A stretch of DNA of 64,000 nt from Ramlibacter sp. (GTDB lineage: Bacteria > Pseudomonadota > Gammaproteobacteria > Burkholderiales > Burkholderiaceae_C), in the NCBI RefSeq assembly GCF_029866045.1, contig NZ_JARXAB010000138.1:1-64000 (forward strand). The letters run 5' to 3'. Positions 28,359 to 38,900 of this stretch are shown here, one piece after another; the first letter of the stretch is position 1, and each line of letters begins with the position of its first letter. The position numbers and the translations under genes are program-made. Below the pieces are notes generated by a model. It was not told the origin of the DNA, did no database searches, and was given only the letters and a program-made list of their open reading frames with translations.

Positions 28359-29156
28359 ATGAGCCTGATCGTTTTCTCCCACGCCAACAGCTTCCCCGCC
28401 TCGACCTACCGGGTGATGTTCGCAGCGCTGGAAAAGCGCGGCTTCACTGTCCGGGCGATCGAGAAGTTCGGCCATAACCCGCGCTTTCCGGTCACGCCCA
28501 ACTGGCCGCATTTGGTCGACGAGTTATACGAATTTGCCGAGGCCGAGGGCGTCAAGGCCGGCGAGCCGGCCTGGCTGATCGGGCACTCGCTGGGCGGTTT
28601 CCTCAGCACCATGTGCGCTGCCCGCCACCCCGAGATGGCACGTGGCGTTCTGATGCTCGACTCCCCCCTGATCGGCGGCTGGAAGGCCACCGCCTTGGGC
28701 GCAGCCAAACGCACCGCCCTGATTGGCGAGTTAGGCCCTGGCGCGGTCAGCCGAAAGCGCCGGGACCGCTGGGACAGCCTGGAGGATGCGCTGGCGCACC
28801 TGCAGCACAAGAAGGCCTTCTCCCGCTGGGATAAGCAGGTGCTGCACGACTACGTCAGGCACGGCACCCGCGCCGATCACGGCCAGCGGGTGCTGGCCTT
28901 CTCCCGCGAGGTGGAGACCGCCATCTACAACACCCTGCCCCACCACATCGAGCGGCTGCTGGCCCGCCACCCGCTCCAATGCCCGGCGGCCTTCATCGGC
29001 GGCTCGCATTCACGTGAGCGTCAAATGGTGGGCATGGCCCTGACCGACAGGGTCACCCAGGGGCGGATCACGCTGCTGGAAGGCAGTCACCTGTTCCCGA
29101 TGGAAAAGCCCGAGGCAACGGCCGCCGCGATCGAGGCGGCACTGCTGGCGATGTAG
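28359..29156 (+). CDS. Alpha/beta hydrolase
   Basis: A 265-residue alpha/beta-fold hydrolase. The oxyanion region is FSHANSFPAS, the nucleophile elbow is GHSLGG (Ser near residue 76), and a late LLEGSHLFPMEKPE supplies the catalytic His. The HANGFPA-type N-terminus is shared with a group of short esterase-like proteins of unknown substrate. It begins 118 bp after the Anbu gene and could be transcribed with it. A three-copy 12-bp tandem repeat lies in the leader. Confidence 0.87.
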   Translation: MSLIVFSHANSFPASTYRVMFAALEKRGFTVRAIEKFGHNPRFPVTPNWPHLVDELYEFAEAEGVKAGEPAWLIGHSLGGFLSTMCAARHPEMARGVLMLDSPLIGGWKATALGAAKRTALIGELGPGAVSRKRRDRWDSLEDALAHLQHKKAFSRWDKQVLHDYVRHGTRADHGQRVLAFSREVETAIYNTLPHHIERLLARHPLQCPAAFIGGSHSRERQMVGMALTDRVTQGRITLLEGSHLFPMEKPEATAAAIEAALLAM

Positions 29157-29499
29157 GGCGAGGGTTGGCCCCCGCGCCACCGCCACCGGCATCCCCAACT
29201 CGGCCTGCTTGAGCACGGCCGCCAGACGGTCCAGTGCGGCCTGGCGTGTGTGGGGCAGACTTGCATGCTCGGGCTCCTTGGGCTGATTCAGAGGCGCAGG
29301 GGTCTTCATGGTGCCTGGCAAATCGGCATGCTCTCGCTAGCCGGTGGCCCGCTCGGCTTGAAGGGCCATGGTCGGGCTCCCCGCAGCTTGCTCAGCCCTT
29401 GCGTCACTCAAGCGGTGAAGACGGTACCCGATGAATCTGGCGCTTAGTTTCAGAACTTGTGCGCAGGCAGCAGGCCTTGGCGCCGATCCGACAGCATCT
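29157..29499. other. Intergenic region with an IS orfA scrap
   Basis: A 343-bp gap between the hydrolase and the 3' end of the secretion operon. At 29180-29220, read on the minus strand, it holds 41 bases nearly identical to the orfA of the IS3-family element at 44505-45682, encoding AVLKQAELGMPVA. The rest contains no gene that I can support and no clear terminator. Confidence 0.6.
29180..29220 (-). mobile_element. IS3-family orfA remnant
   Basis: Forty-one bases on the minus strand match bases 44587-44627 of the complete element, with one mismatch seen in AAGCAGGC(C/T)GAG. It encodes the same 13 residues, AVLKQAELGMPVA. No inverted repeat, orfB or flanking duplication survives, so it is a relic of a related insertion or of a recombination event. 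Confidence 0.65.
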
Positions 29500-31608
29500 T
29501 CAAAAGCCCGTTTCACGCACCAGTACTGACGCGGCGTGACGAAAGTGGCGCCACAAGGCCGGCTCCGGCCTGGCCTCGACCAGCACCTTGCCTCGAAACT
29601 GCGACTGGCTCAGCCGTTGCGGGAGTTCAGCCACACTGAATGCCACCCGATAGATGGAACGCTCAGGAATCAGCTTGTCGCCCTCGGCCCGAGTCAGCAC
29701 ATGGCCCCCCGAAACGCTGGCCAGTTCACGTCGAGGCAGCTGACGGCTAGCATCTTTGTCGATGGAGCTGACCTTCAGCTCAAGCAGGGGGGCGGCGCCG
29801 CTGTCTTGTATGAACACGGCTCGGTCACCGACGGAAATTCTGGCGATGGATTCCTCGTCAAGCCAAGTCTCCACCAACCAGGGCGTTCCTTCGCGCACCA
29901 GGGTTGCGAGCTTTTCCTTGCCTGCCAGCCATTGGCCTTGATGCAGATCGGGATGGATGTCGCGCAGGTGGCCCGCATACGGCGCGAGTGGTGCGAATTG
30001 CAGTATTTCTGTCTGCACGCCCGCCAACTCGCTGCGTAAGGTTTCGACCGAGTCCCGATTGACCAGCATGCGCTTGCGCCACTCTGGGTCAAAGCCTGAA
30101 TTGACCGACTGCCACCTCTGGGCCTCCAGCCTGACCTGCAGCGCTGCTTTGCGGACCGCCAGATCCGGTGCATAAAGCCTGACAACGGTGGCTCCCTGTT
30201 CCACCCGGTCGCCCTCCTTGTAGCCCAGCTCCATCACCATCGCACCGGATGGCGCAAAAATCGGCCAGGATTCCGCAGGCTTGAGCATGGCAGAGGCCTC
30301 GATCCGTCCCGGCCATGGCACCACCATCAGGGCCACAAACATTGCCGCCAGGGCAAGCAGACTCAGTGCTGTGCGCAGGCTGCGGGCAATCGCATGTCGC
30401 CGCACCCACCAGGCCTTGAGCTCATTGCGGATGGGCCATGCGATGAACCAGGCGATCTCGACGAGAAAAAGAAAAATGCCCAGCGCCTTGAAGAAGAAGT
30501 GGTAGACGAGAACTGCAATGCCGATGAACACCACCAGACGGTAGATCCAGGTCAGCCATGCAAACGCCACCATCGCCCTTTGGATGCCAGCAGAAAAGAA
30601 TTCGGGCGGATCCTCCTTCAGATGGAACAGCCACTCGCGCAGCTTCCACCGGGCCAGCGCGAAGCTGCGCTCATGGAGGTTGGGCATGTCCAGGGCATCG
30701 GACAGGATAAAGTAGCCGTCGAAACGCATGAATGGGCTGGCATTGATCGCCAGCGTGGCGATCCAGCTGGTGGTGGCCAGCACAAAAAATGCCGCGCGCA
30801 AATTGCCCTCGGGCAAGACAGACCAGGCCAGCGTCGCCCAGGCGGCAATCACCAGCTCGGTCACGATACCGGCGCTGGCCACTTTCAGCCTCTGACGCCG
30901 ATCGGTCAAGCGCCAGGTCTCGTTGGTGTCGGTATAGGCCATGGGCCACATCACCAAAAATGCCACCCCCATGGTGGGGACCCGGCATCCAAAGCGCTTG
31001 GCGGTGAAGGCATGGCCCAACTCATGCAACAGCTTGACCGCAAACAGTGCCACGCCGTAGGCCAGCAGACCCGACCAGCTGAACAGGTCAACCATTTGCG
31101 CGGCAAAGGCATCCCACTGGCGCATCACGTTGGACAAACCCCAGCCCAGGGCCAGCAGGGTGAGCCAAGCAAAGCTGCTGGTGTAGAAGATGGACACCAC
31201 TCCCGCCCAACGACCCAGCCAGGCGTCCGGGCGTATCAGCGGGACCCTGAAAAACAGGTAGTGATGCAGCAGCCACTTGTACCAGCTGGCCTGCATGGCC
31301 TCGGCCCGCTGAGCCATGCGGCTCGAGCCTTGTGCCGCATCAGGCTTCAGAATTTGGTGACGTTGGAGAAATTCCACCACCCCCAGCACATCGGGCTCGG
31401 ACATCTGCAAGGTGGTGTGTTGGCTGATGTCTGCCGCAATCGCCTGAGGCTCATCCATCCACCAGCGCTGCATCACCTCGAAGGTGGGCCAGTCGATTCG
31501 GAAGAACAGATTCCGGGCGGGGTCGTGCAGCGTCCAGCTGGGCTGGCCGTCGGCCAGGGCAGGCCCCGGCATCAGGTCAATTTCCTCGCGCAGAGCAGGC
31601 AGTGCCAT
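29500..31608 (-). CDS. PqqD-like / M50 peptidase / HlyD fusion membrane protein
   Basis: A 702-residue protein with three parts. Residues about 20-95 resemble a PqqD-type winged helix (NLFFRIDWPTFEVMQRWW ... FLQRHQILKP). Residues about 110-400 form a polytopic membrane core with the metallopeptidase motif HELGH at 195-199 and a second M50 motif, SPFMRFDGYFILSDALDMPNL, at 291-311. From about 420 one more membrane helix leads into a periplasmic HlyD-like arm: a barrel-sandwich half (EGDRVEQGATVVRLYAPD), a short helical hairpin, and a beta-barrel part. It is the last gene of a five-gene minus-strand operon and starts three bases after the stop of the preceding HlyD gene. By architecture it is probably an inner-membrane component that handles or processes the giant protein. 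No ATPase domain is present. Confidence 0.85.
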   Translation of the reverse strand: MALPALREEIDLMPGPALADGQPSWTLHDPARNLFFRIDWPTFEVMQRWWMDEPQAIAADISQHTTLQMSEPDVLGVVEFLQRHQILKPDAAQGSSRMAQRAEAMQASWYKWLLHHYLFFRVPLIRPDAWLGRWAGVVSIFYTSSFAWLTLLALGWGLSNVMRQWDAFAAQMVDLFSWSGLLAYGVALFAVKLLHELGHAFTAKRFGCRVPTMGVAFLVMWPMAYTDTNETWRLTDRRQRLKVASAGIVTELVIAAWATLAWSVLPEGNLRAAFFVLATTSWIATLAINASPFMRFDGYFILSDALDMPNLHERSFALARWKLREWLFHLKEDPPEFFSAGIQRAMVAFAWLTWIYRLVVFIGIAVLVYHFFFKALGIFLFLVEIAWFIAWPIRNELKAWWVRRHAIARSLRTALSLLALAAMFVALMVVPWPGRIEASAMLKPAESWPIFAPSGAMVMELGYKEGDRVEQGATVVRLYAPDLAVRKAALQVRLEAQRWQSVNSGFDPEWRKRMLVNRDSVETLRSELAGVQTEILQFAPLAPYAGHLRDIHPDLHQGQWLAGKEKLATLVREGTPWLVETWLDEESIARISVGDRAVFIQDSGAAPLLELKVSSIDKDASRQLPRRELASVSGGHVLTRAEGDKLIPERSIYRVAFSVAELPQRLSQSQFRGKVLVEARPEPALWRHFRHAASVLVRETGF

Positions 31609-31611
31609 CTA

Positions 31612-32940
31612 TTACCAGCCCAGATAGAGCCTGACCGTGGTCAGCGGCCTGCGCAAGACCCAGTAGATCAGCGGCACCTTCTCTCCAAACAGCTTGGCGG
31701 TCCCCTTCAAGCCCACCCTGTGCTCGGTAGGCCGCTCCAAGGCGGCGCGCAGCCTGAAAGCCTGGTATCCCTCAGGCCTCTCGACCGCCTCATGAGCCAT
31801 GTAGCGCAGCTTGGCTTGCAGTGGTTCCAAGGGACTGGCATTGAGGAACAGCTGGATAGGATCGCCGGGCTGCAGTGAACTTGCATCGGCCAGCGGCAGC
31901 CATACCTCTACCTCGGCATCGCCTTCTGTCGCAATGCGCAAAATACGCTCACCGACAGTCACAGGCCGACCTATCCATTCGGAAGGGTCATCCATCAGAA
32001 CCACTCCGTCCTGCGGTGCCAGCACCCGACCCCGGCGCAGCTGGTCGGACAGGTACTGGACTTCGGCCCGCTTTTCCTCGATCTTTCCACTGAGCAGGCC
32101 AAGCTGATTGCGTGCCCGCGGATCGGCCAGGGCCTGCTGCGAGGTTTGTCTGTAGTCCGTCTGCGCGGTCACCAGGCCTTGGCGGGCTACTTCAAGCCGG
32201 CTCTGGATCAAGGCTTCGTCAAAGCCAAACAGGGGCTGACCCTTGCGAACCAGCTGATTGGGCTGGACGTGAAACGCGTCAACCACCCCTTCCATGGGCG
32301 CTCTTACAACCGTTGGCCGTGCCGGCACCAGCTCACCTGGCGCCAGCACCGTCATTTGCACCGGGTAGGCCATAGCGAGTGCCAGCGCAATCATCAAGAC
32401 CGGCCATACCCACGGAATGCGGCGCCTCGCCCCGTCGCCGTTTCTAGAAAGGAGCGCGCCAAGCCAGCGTGACTTGCCCAGCGCTTGGTGGGCGTGTGTC
32501 CAGGTTTCACACCAGTGGCCCAGCAAGGCGGCCTGCGGCTGCGTCCACGCCAGGTCATCGGCCACGAGCAGATCGCTACCGTCTCCCAGGGGGACCCACA
32601 GTCCATGTGCCGGCCACCACTGCGCCCATTGGGCGGCCAGTTCCGGGCTGAGCTGAGCAGCGGCGAAAACCTGCCCCGGCTTGAAGTTCCTGCGTGCATG
32701 TTCGAGGACCTTGCGCAACCACAGCACATAGGGTGCGTTGGCCTCGGCCTGCACCACGCCCGACAGGACAGGCAGCCGTTGCCCACTCAGAAACAGGGCC
32801 GCCTGCCTGTATGGCACCAACTGCCGGCTGTCGTTGGCCAGCATGAAACCCAACTCAGACTGGGTACGAGTCCGGCGGGCGCGGTGCGCCAGTTCAAGCA
32901 AGACCCGCTGAGGTTCTATACCCCCGATAGACTCATTCAT
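31612..32940 (-). CDS. Inner-membrane HlyD-family adaptor with GAF-like N-terminal domain
   Basis: A 442-residue protein. Residues 1-155 are cytoplasmic and resemble a small GAF-like sensor fold (LANDSRQLVPYRQAALFLSG ... GLWVPLGDGSDLLVADDLAW). One membrane helix lies at about 175-193 (WVWPVLMIALALAMAYPV). The rest is a periplasmic adaptor: lipoyl half APGELVPARPTVVRAPMEGVVDAFHVQPNQLVRKGQPLF, a hairpin at about 240-295, the second half VLAPQDGVVLMDDPSEWIGRPV, and a beta-barrel. It lies 9 bp after the giant protein gene and 3 bp before the M50 fusion gene, so it is in the same operon. A sensor-like domain on an export adaptor is unusual. Confidence 0.85.
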   Translation of the reverse strand: MNESIGGIEPQRVLLELAHRARRTRTQSELGFMLANDSRQLVPYRQAALFLSGQRLPVLSGVVQAEANAPYVLWLRKVLEHARRNFKPGQVFAAAQLSPELAAQWAQWWPAHGLWVPLGDGSDLLVADDLAWTQPQAALLGHWCETWTHAHQALGKSRWLGALLSRNGDGARRRIPWVWPVLMIALALAMAYPVQMTVLAPGELVPARPTVVRAPMEGVVDAFHVQPNQLVRKGQPLFGFDEALIQSRLEVARQGLVTAQTDYRQTSQQALADPRARNQLGLLSGKIEEKRAEVQYLSDQLRRGRVLAPQDGVVLMDDPSEWIGRPVTVGERILRIATEGDAEVEVWLPLADASSLQPGDPIQLFLNASPLEPLQAKLRYMAHEAVERPEGYQAFRLRAALERPTEHRVGLKGTAKLFGEKVPLIYWVLRRPLTTVRLYLGW

Positions 32941-32949
32941 CGCACATCA

Positions 32950-35900
32950 TCAATGGGCCGTGGCTGACTCGGCTAGGCTGACCTTGACCGTTTGCATTAG
33001 ATCCGGCGTCGCCTGATCCGGCGGGGTCAGGTCGATGGGCGTTAGCAGGTCCAAAGGCAAGCCCAGCGTGGAACGCTTGGCGGCCAAGCGCAATTTCTCG
33101 CTCAGACTGTTGCGGCTTTGGGGCTTGTCTGCCGGTTTTTCGGCCGGGGGCTGCTCGCCCACGAACATGCGGAACAAGACGGTCGCTTCCCGGTCTTCAC
33201 CGTCGCGTGCTGTGACCTTGAGATCGATCTTGCCCTTGAAGCCACCGCTGGCTGCCGGGTCGACCTCAAAGCTGCCTGAGCGTTGATCAAACTGCACCCA
33301 CGGCGGCAAGGGGGTGCCGTCGGCCAGAGAGGCAGTCAATTGAATCACCGCATCGGCTTTGGAATGCACGAAGGCGTCGTAGGGCATGGACACCTTGGCG
33401 GTGGATGTACCTTCTACAAATTGGTCGGTCACGCCCTTAAAGACCTGAAGTCCCGCAGGCCGGGTGGCGTCCACCACAACGGGGAAGCCTCTGGAGCTGG
33501 TCAGCAACTCGCCTATCGCAGGAGGCGCGGGCGGAGCAGCTGGTTCGACCCGCTTGGCTTCAAGGGGCTGCAAGGTGGAATTGAAACCCTGGGTCGGTGG
33601 ACGAACCGGCTCGGGTGCGACCGGCGCCGCGGGTGTTGCAGGTAACTCGGGCGGCGCTGGCGGGGGCGGGGGCGTGGGCGTGGGCGGGGACGGGGGCAGC
33701 GGTATGGACGTGTCGTCATCGAGGCCGGTGGTGCTCTCGGCCGGCGTGCCGCTAGGCATGTCGGGCCCGTACTTCTTGCCCGAGCCGTCGTCAACGATGC
33801 TGGTCTCGCCCGCAGCGCTCTTGGCGCTGTAGATGGTGTAGGCCGCCTTCAGGCCAAAGCCCTCGGCCCCCTCCAGCAGCGCATCGGCTTCGCTGGTGAT
33901 AGTCACCCGCACATAGACCCGGCCACCAACTGGCACCGTCGGCTTACTGGTGCTGCTGTAGACCGTCCAGTGGGTGCCGTCGGTAGAAAACTCGATCGGC
34001 ATGAACCCCGCAAAGTTCGCTTCTGCATCGCCTGCAGCGGCCGTGCCTTGCAGCGACAGGTCCAGCGCATAGCCAGCGATGGCGTTGACCGTGAACATTG
34101 CGTAGGTCGAGGCCTCGTTGACCGGACCATAGGCGGTGACCGACACGCCGAGGTCATCGTCGAGGCCGGTGGTGCTCTCGGCCGGCGTGCCGCCAGGCAT
34201 GTCGGGCCCGTACTTCGTACCCGAGCCGTCGTCAACGATGCTGGTCTCGCCTGCAGCGCTATTAGCGATGTTGCTGGTGTAGGCTGCCTTGACCGCAAAC
34301 GTCTCTGTCCCTTCGAAATTCAAATCACTTTCCGAGCTGATGTCTACGCGCACGTAGACCTTGCCGCTGGCCGGCACCGTGGGCTTACCACTGGTGTAGG
34401 CGGTCCAGCTTGTGCCATCGGTCGACCACTGAATGCTCGTGAAGCCCGCGAAGGCAGCAGCAGTGCCAGAACTGGCCGCCTGGATGGCAAGGTCAAGCTC
34501 GTAGCCGTTGGCCGCCGTGACCGTGAACATCGCATAGGTGGAGCCTTCGTTGACAGGCGCTGCGGCTGTGATGCTGATGGTTCGGTCGTCGTTTTTGGCG
34601 CTGTCGCTGGCGTTGTCCGAATTGTCACCATCGTCATCCCCGCCCGTTCCATCGTCCTTAATGGTGCCCGACCCCTGGGCATCGCTGATGGTGGCGGCGG
34701 CGACATTCGAAAGATTGATGGTGAAGCTTTCGCTTCCCTCGAACACGCTGTCGTTGTTGATCGTGACCTGAACGCTCTTGCTGCTGTCGCTGGGCAAAAA
34801 AGTCAGTGTGCCTGCCGCGCCAGTAAAGTCATTGGCCGCTCCAGCCTTGGCGGAGCCATCGCTGAAGGTATAGGCCACGGTTGCGTTTTGCGTGGTGCTA
34901 CCGGTCTTGGTCACGGTAAAGGTCAGAGTACCTGCGGCTTCATTGACCGTGACATCGCTGACCGCAAAGCTGGGGCGATCGTCGTCCTTGACGGTGGTGG
35001 TGTCCGCGTCAGACCCGTCATCCCCGTCGATGCTGCCGTCGTCGTAAATGGTGGTGTCGGCGTTGGCCGATGCGCCTACCCGCTGGGCGCCAGAGCTTCG
35101 GTCGGCGTAAAGCAGGGGGGCAGATGCAAAGCTGGCAGTGAGGTTGAATGACTCCGGTCCCTCATAGGTGGCGTCGTTGGTGGTTGCCACACGCACCAGG
35201 AACGACGTTTTGCCCGCGCTCAAGGTCACCTGATTGCCCGCTACAGTCGCCCAGGTCGCGCCGCTGTCCTGGCTCCATTGGTAGGACGCGCTGTTGTAGT
35301 CTGCGCCAGCAGTCGAGACGTTGTTCAACGCCAGGTTGATGGTGGTTGCTGCGGCAAGAGCATTGGACAGGTTGACCGTAAAGGTGGCTCTAGATCCCTC
35401 CTCCACATTCATGCCCGTGACGGCCAACGTAGGCTGGTCGTCGTCTCCCCCAAGCTGCCCATCGTCCAAGATCGTGCCGATGCCGGTTGCCCGGTTGATG
35501 GTCGCATTGACCGGGCTGGTCAGAATCAGGCTGAAGGTTTCAGACCCCTCGTAAATCCCATCGTTGATGATCGGGACCGAGATGGTCTTGCTGATTTCAT
35601 TGACCCCCAGCGTGAGCGAGTCTGAGCTGGCGGTGTAGTCCGCCCCTGCCGTTGCGCTGGACGCCACCGTGTTGTAGCTCACCGTCACTGTCTGGTTGGC
35701 CCAGCCGCTCTTGGTCACGGTGAAATTCATCACACCAGCGGCCTCGTCAACCGTCACATCGTCGATCGACAAGGCGGGCGGTGGGCTCACGCCGTTGATG
35801 GTGAGTGTGACGGTGGCGGTCGAGGTGCCTCCTCGGCCGTCTGACAAGGTGTAGGTGAAGGTGTCGGTGGACGATTCGCCGGCATTGAGGTAGTCGAAAG

Positions 35901-38900
35901 CACCGCTCGGGTCATAGGTGTAGGAGCCGTCGGGTGCCACAGTCAGTTGTGCACCCGAGGCCAGCCTGACCGTCGTGGTCGTGGTCGCGGAAGTTTGTGC
36001 AATTCCCGACCCGTTGATTGCAGCCACCCTGAGGTTGGGCAAGTCCGTAGCGTCGGCATCGGTGTCGTCTCCGCTACCTTCATTACTGGTGATCAGGTTG
36101 GCCCCAGAGGCCGTCTGGTTCTCGCTGATGGTTCTCGCATTGGCCGTGGCCGTCGGGGCGGTATTGGCCGGTACGGGCACGCTGATGCTGTCACCGCCGC
36201 TGTCAGTGCTGTCGTCCGGGTCAACGTAGGAGGCGCTGAGAACGGTTCCTTGCGCCAAGTTGGTAAACCCAGCACCACTGAGCGCGGCCTCGAAGATGCC
36301 GGTGTTGGCGCCGGTCTGGGTCAGCGTGAAGGCCGTGCCATTGACCGTGGCGGTGATGGTTTTGGAGGCCGTGGCGCTGGCTTCGTCCAGATCGGTCACC
36401 CGCACAAAGGCATTGGCCCCCTGCGCGTAGGTGGCGCCGGAGACACTTCCCCTCAGACCGGAGATGAACTCGGTGATGGCGGGCGTGCCCAGATCCTTGG
36501 CCGTGACGGTAAAGGTACCCGCAGCCGCATCGGATATGGTGCCCTCCAATCCCTCGAGCGCCGTGACAGTGACAGCGTACTCACCCGTGTTGTTGGCAGT
36601 CGTCCAAGCGTACTCAAAGATTTTGTAAGTGTCCCCATTGGCGGGGCTGCCCACGACCGTTGCCGAGACGGGCGCGACCACGCCGATATCGCCCAGGGTG
36701 TCTGGGCCATCGATGCTGAGCTTGAGGTCGCTGATGTCGTAGGCCCCGAAGGGATCCTTGACCTTGACCCGGATGAACACCGTGCCGCCCGCATCGATGG
36801 TGCCCGCCGTGATCTGGTTGCCACCGCCGGCGGAAAAAGACTTGTCAAAAAATCCGATTTCCTGCACGCCGGTGACCGTACCGCCACCTTCGCCCGCGTC
36901 GTCGGTGTCGCCATCGCTGTTCGTGTCCACGCCATCCACATCGACGATGCCGATCACATTGCTTACCGGCAGATCGATTTTCGAGGGCTTGCCGCTGCTG
37001 TCGTAATCAATCTTGAAGCTCGAGCTCGCCAGGTTGTTGGTGATGACCAGTTTCGTCGTGGCGCCTTTGGGAATGGTCACGCCGCTGGCGCCCACTTCTC
37101 CGCCCCAGCTCAAGGTGCCAACGCCGGCAGAGGACTGCGTGTAGCTGGCCGAGCCGAGGGACGCAACCGTCACGTCCGCACCGCCTCCCGAGGGGGTGTA
37201 GACCAATGCGGCGGTGATGTCCGCGTAGCTGCTGCCCGACGTCAGGCCGGAGGCTGCGCTGATGTGGGTGGTGACGCCCACCATGCCGCCAGCAGGCAGG
37301 CCGATGGCCGTCGCCATGGGAATGGCTTGGGTGAAGGTGGCGGGAGCCACCACGGAGACGGAACCGCTGCTGATGACGATGTTGTCAATGAAAATCTGGT
37401 CGCTTGATCGACTCGCCCCAAAGCTAAAACGAATGCCAGTTGCCCCCACAGGCAGATTTGCATCGGTGACCCCAACGACACCCAGGTTTGAGTTGTTCGG
37501 ATAGGCGGTGAAGGTGTCTGAGCCGCTCGTCGAGCCCTGACGCTTGATGGTCCCCAGCTGGGTCCAGGTGCTCCCGTTGCTGGTGTACTCCACGGTCAGA
37601 CCAGCGTCGTTGGCATCTAATCCGTTGAGCTTGTAATCAAAACTGAGGGTTCCGGTCGCGGTCAGTGCAGCGAAGCTGCGGCTTAGCCGGGTGAGGTTAT
37701 TGCTTCCGCTGCCTGCAAAGACCAAGCCGTTTCCAGATCCATTGGCGGCAGAGCTTGCCACTTCAATATCGCCATTGGTGGCGTCGCTGTCGTCGTTTGC
37801 CTCTGTCCAGTTCGATCCGGTGGCCCAGCCTGTGCCCCCAGAGTAGCTTTGGGCGGTGAAGGAGTCGGAAATGGTCCGGCTTATGCTAGAGCCCGGTGTG
37901 ACCGCAGCCGTCTGGCTCAGGCTGCCATCGGCGGAGGCGAGGGGGTCTATCCTGTCCAGGTCACCGGTACCGGAGAGATAGAGCGTCTTGGACTTGACCA
38001 CCGTGAAACTGTCACGATTGGCGTCGCCCGTTGTGTAGGGCGATGTGATGCCGGGCTTGCTGGGGTTGTCGAAGGTCGAGCCTGTCACTGGGTCGGTGTA
38101 ATCGACCAGAACGCTGTCTCCCAGGCTCATGCTCAGGGTCCCGTTCTGGCTAGCGGCCGCCGCTGCTGCCGTCGATGTGATCAGGCTGCCGCGGAAGATG
38201 CCAGTGTTGGCGCCGGTCTCGGTCAGGCTGACCGTCTCCACCTCGCCAGTGCTGTTGTTGGTCACCGTCACGGACAGGGTCTGTACCGTGAGCCCGCTGG
38301 TGTTTTGGTCGTCGTCGGTGACCTGGATGTACAGCGTGTCGCCTTCAGTGAAGTTGATGAAAGCGTTGGTGTAGGCGGCGTTGAAAAACCCGACCTCGCC
38401 GTCGGTCGCAGCAGGTGGCGGTAGGGAGACGCCATTGGCCAGCTTCAGATTGGAATTGCTCCCGCTGGTGTAGGTCGCGGCAGTGATGCCCCAATTGACC
38501 GGATTGTCGATGCCGGTGGCCCCGCCGTCCTGGCCGGAGGTGGGGTCTGTGTATTCCGCCTTGATGTTGTTGCTCGTGGTCAGGACCAGTTTGCCACTGT
38601 TGTTTGCCGAGTCCGAGCCGCTGGCGGAACTGACCAGGGTGTTCTGGAAGATGCCAGTGTTGACGCCAGTCTCCGTCAGAACGACTTGTTCAATCTCACC
38701 GGTGGTGGTGTTGGTCACCTTGACCGTCAGGGTCTCAGCCACAGCGCTGTTTTTGTTCTGGTCGCCGTCGGCCACACGCAGTCCGATGTTGTCGGTACCG
38801 CCAATGTAGCTGGCCATGGATTTGGTGAAGCCCGAGTCCATGAAGAACACTTCGCCATCGGTCACCGTCACGGCGACTTGGGTCTCGTTGACTTTGTCCT

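Noticed and set aside
29446-29458. TTAGTTTC similar to the IS terminal repeat, as a possible border of the IS remnant
   Set aside because: The orientation is wrong for an end flanking the orfA scrap, and eight bases are too few.
35947-37407. Long plus-strand open frame (486 codons) opposite the giant gene
   Set aside because: It is the antisense of the Calx-beta/VCBS region; the Arg/Gly-rich translation has no family features, and GC-rich codon bias explains the open frame. The same holds for 33970-35151.
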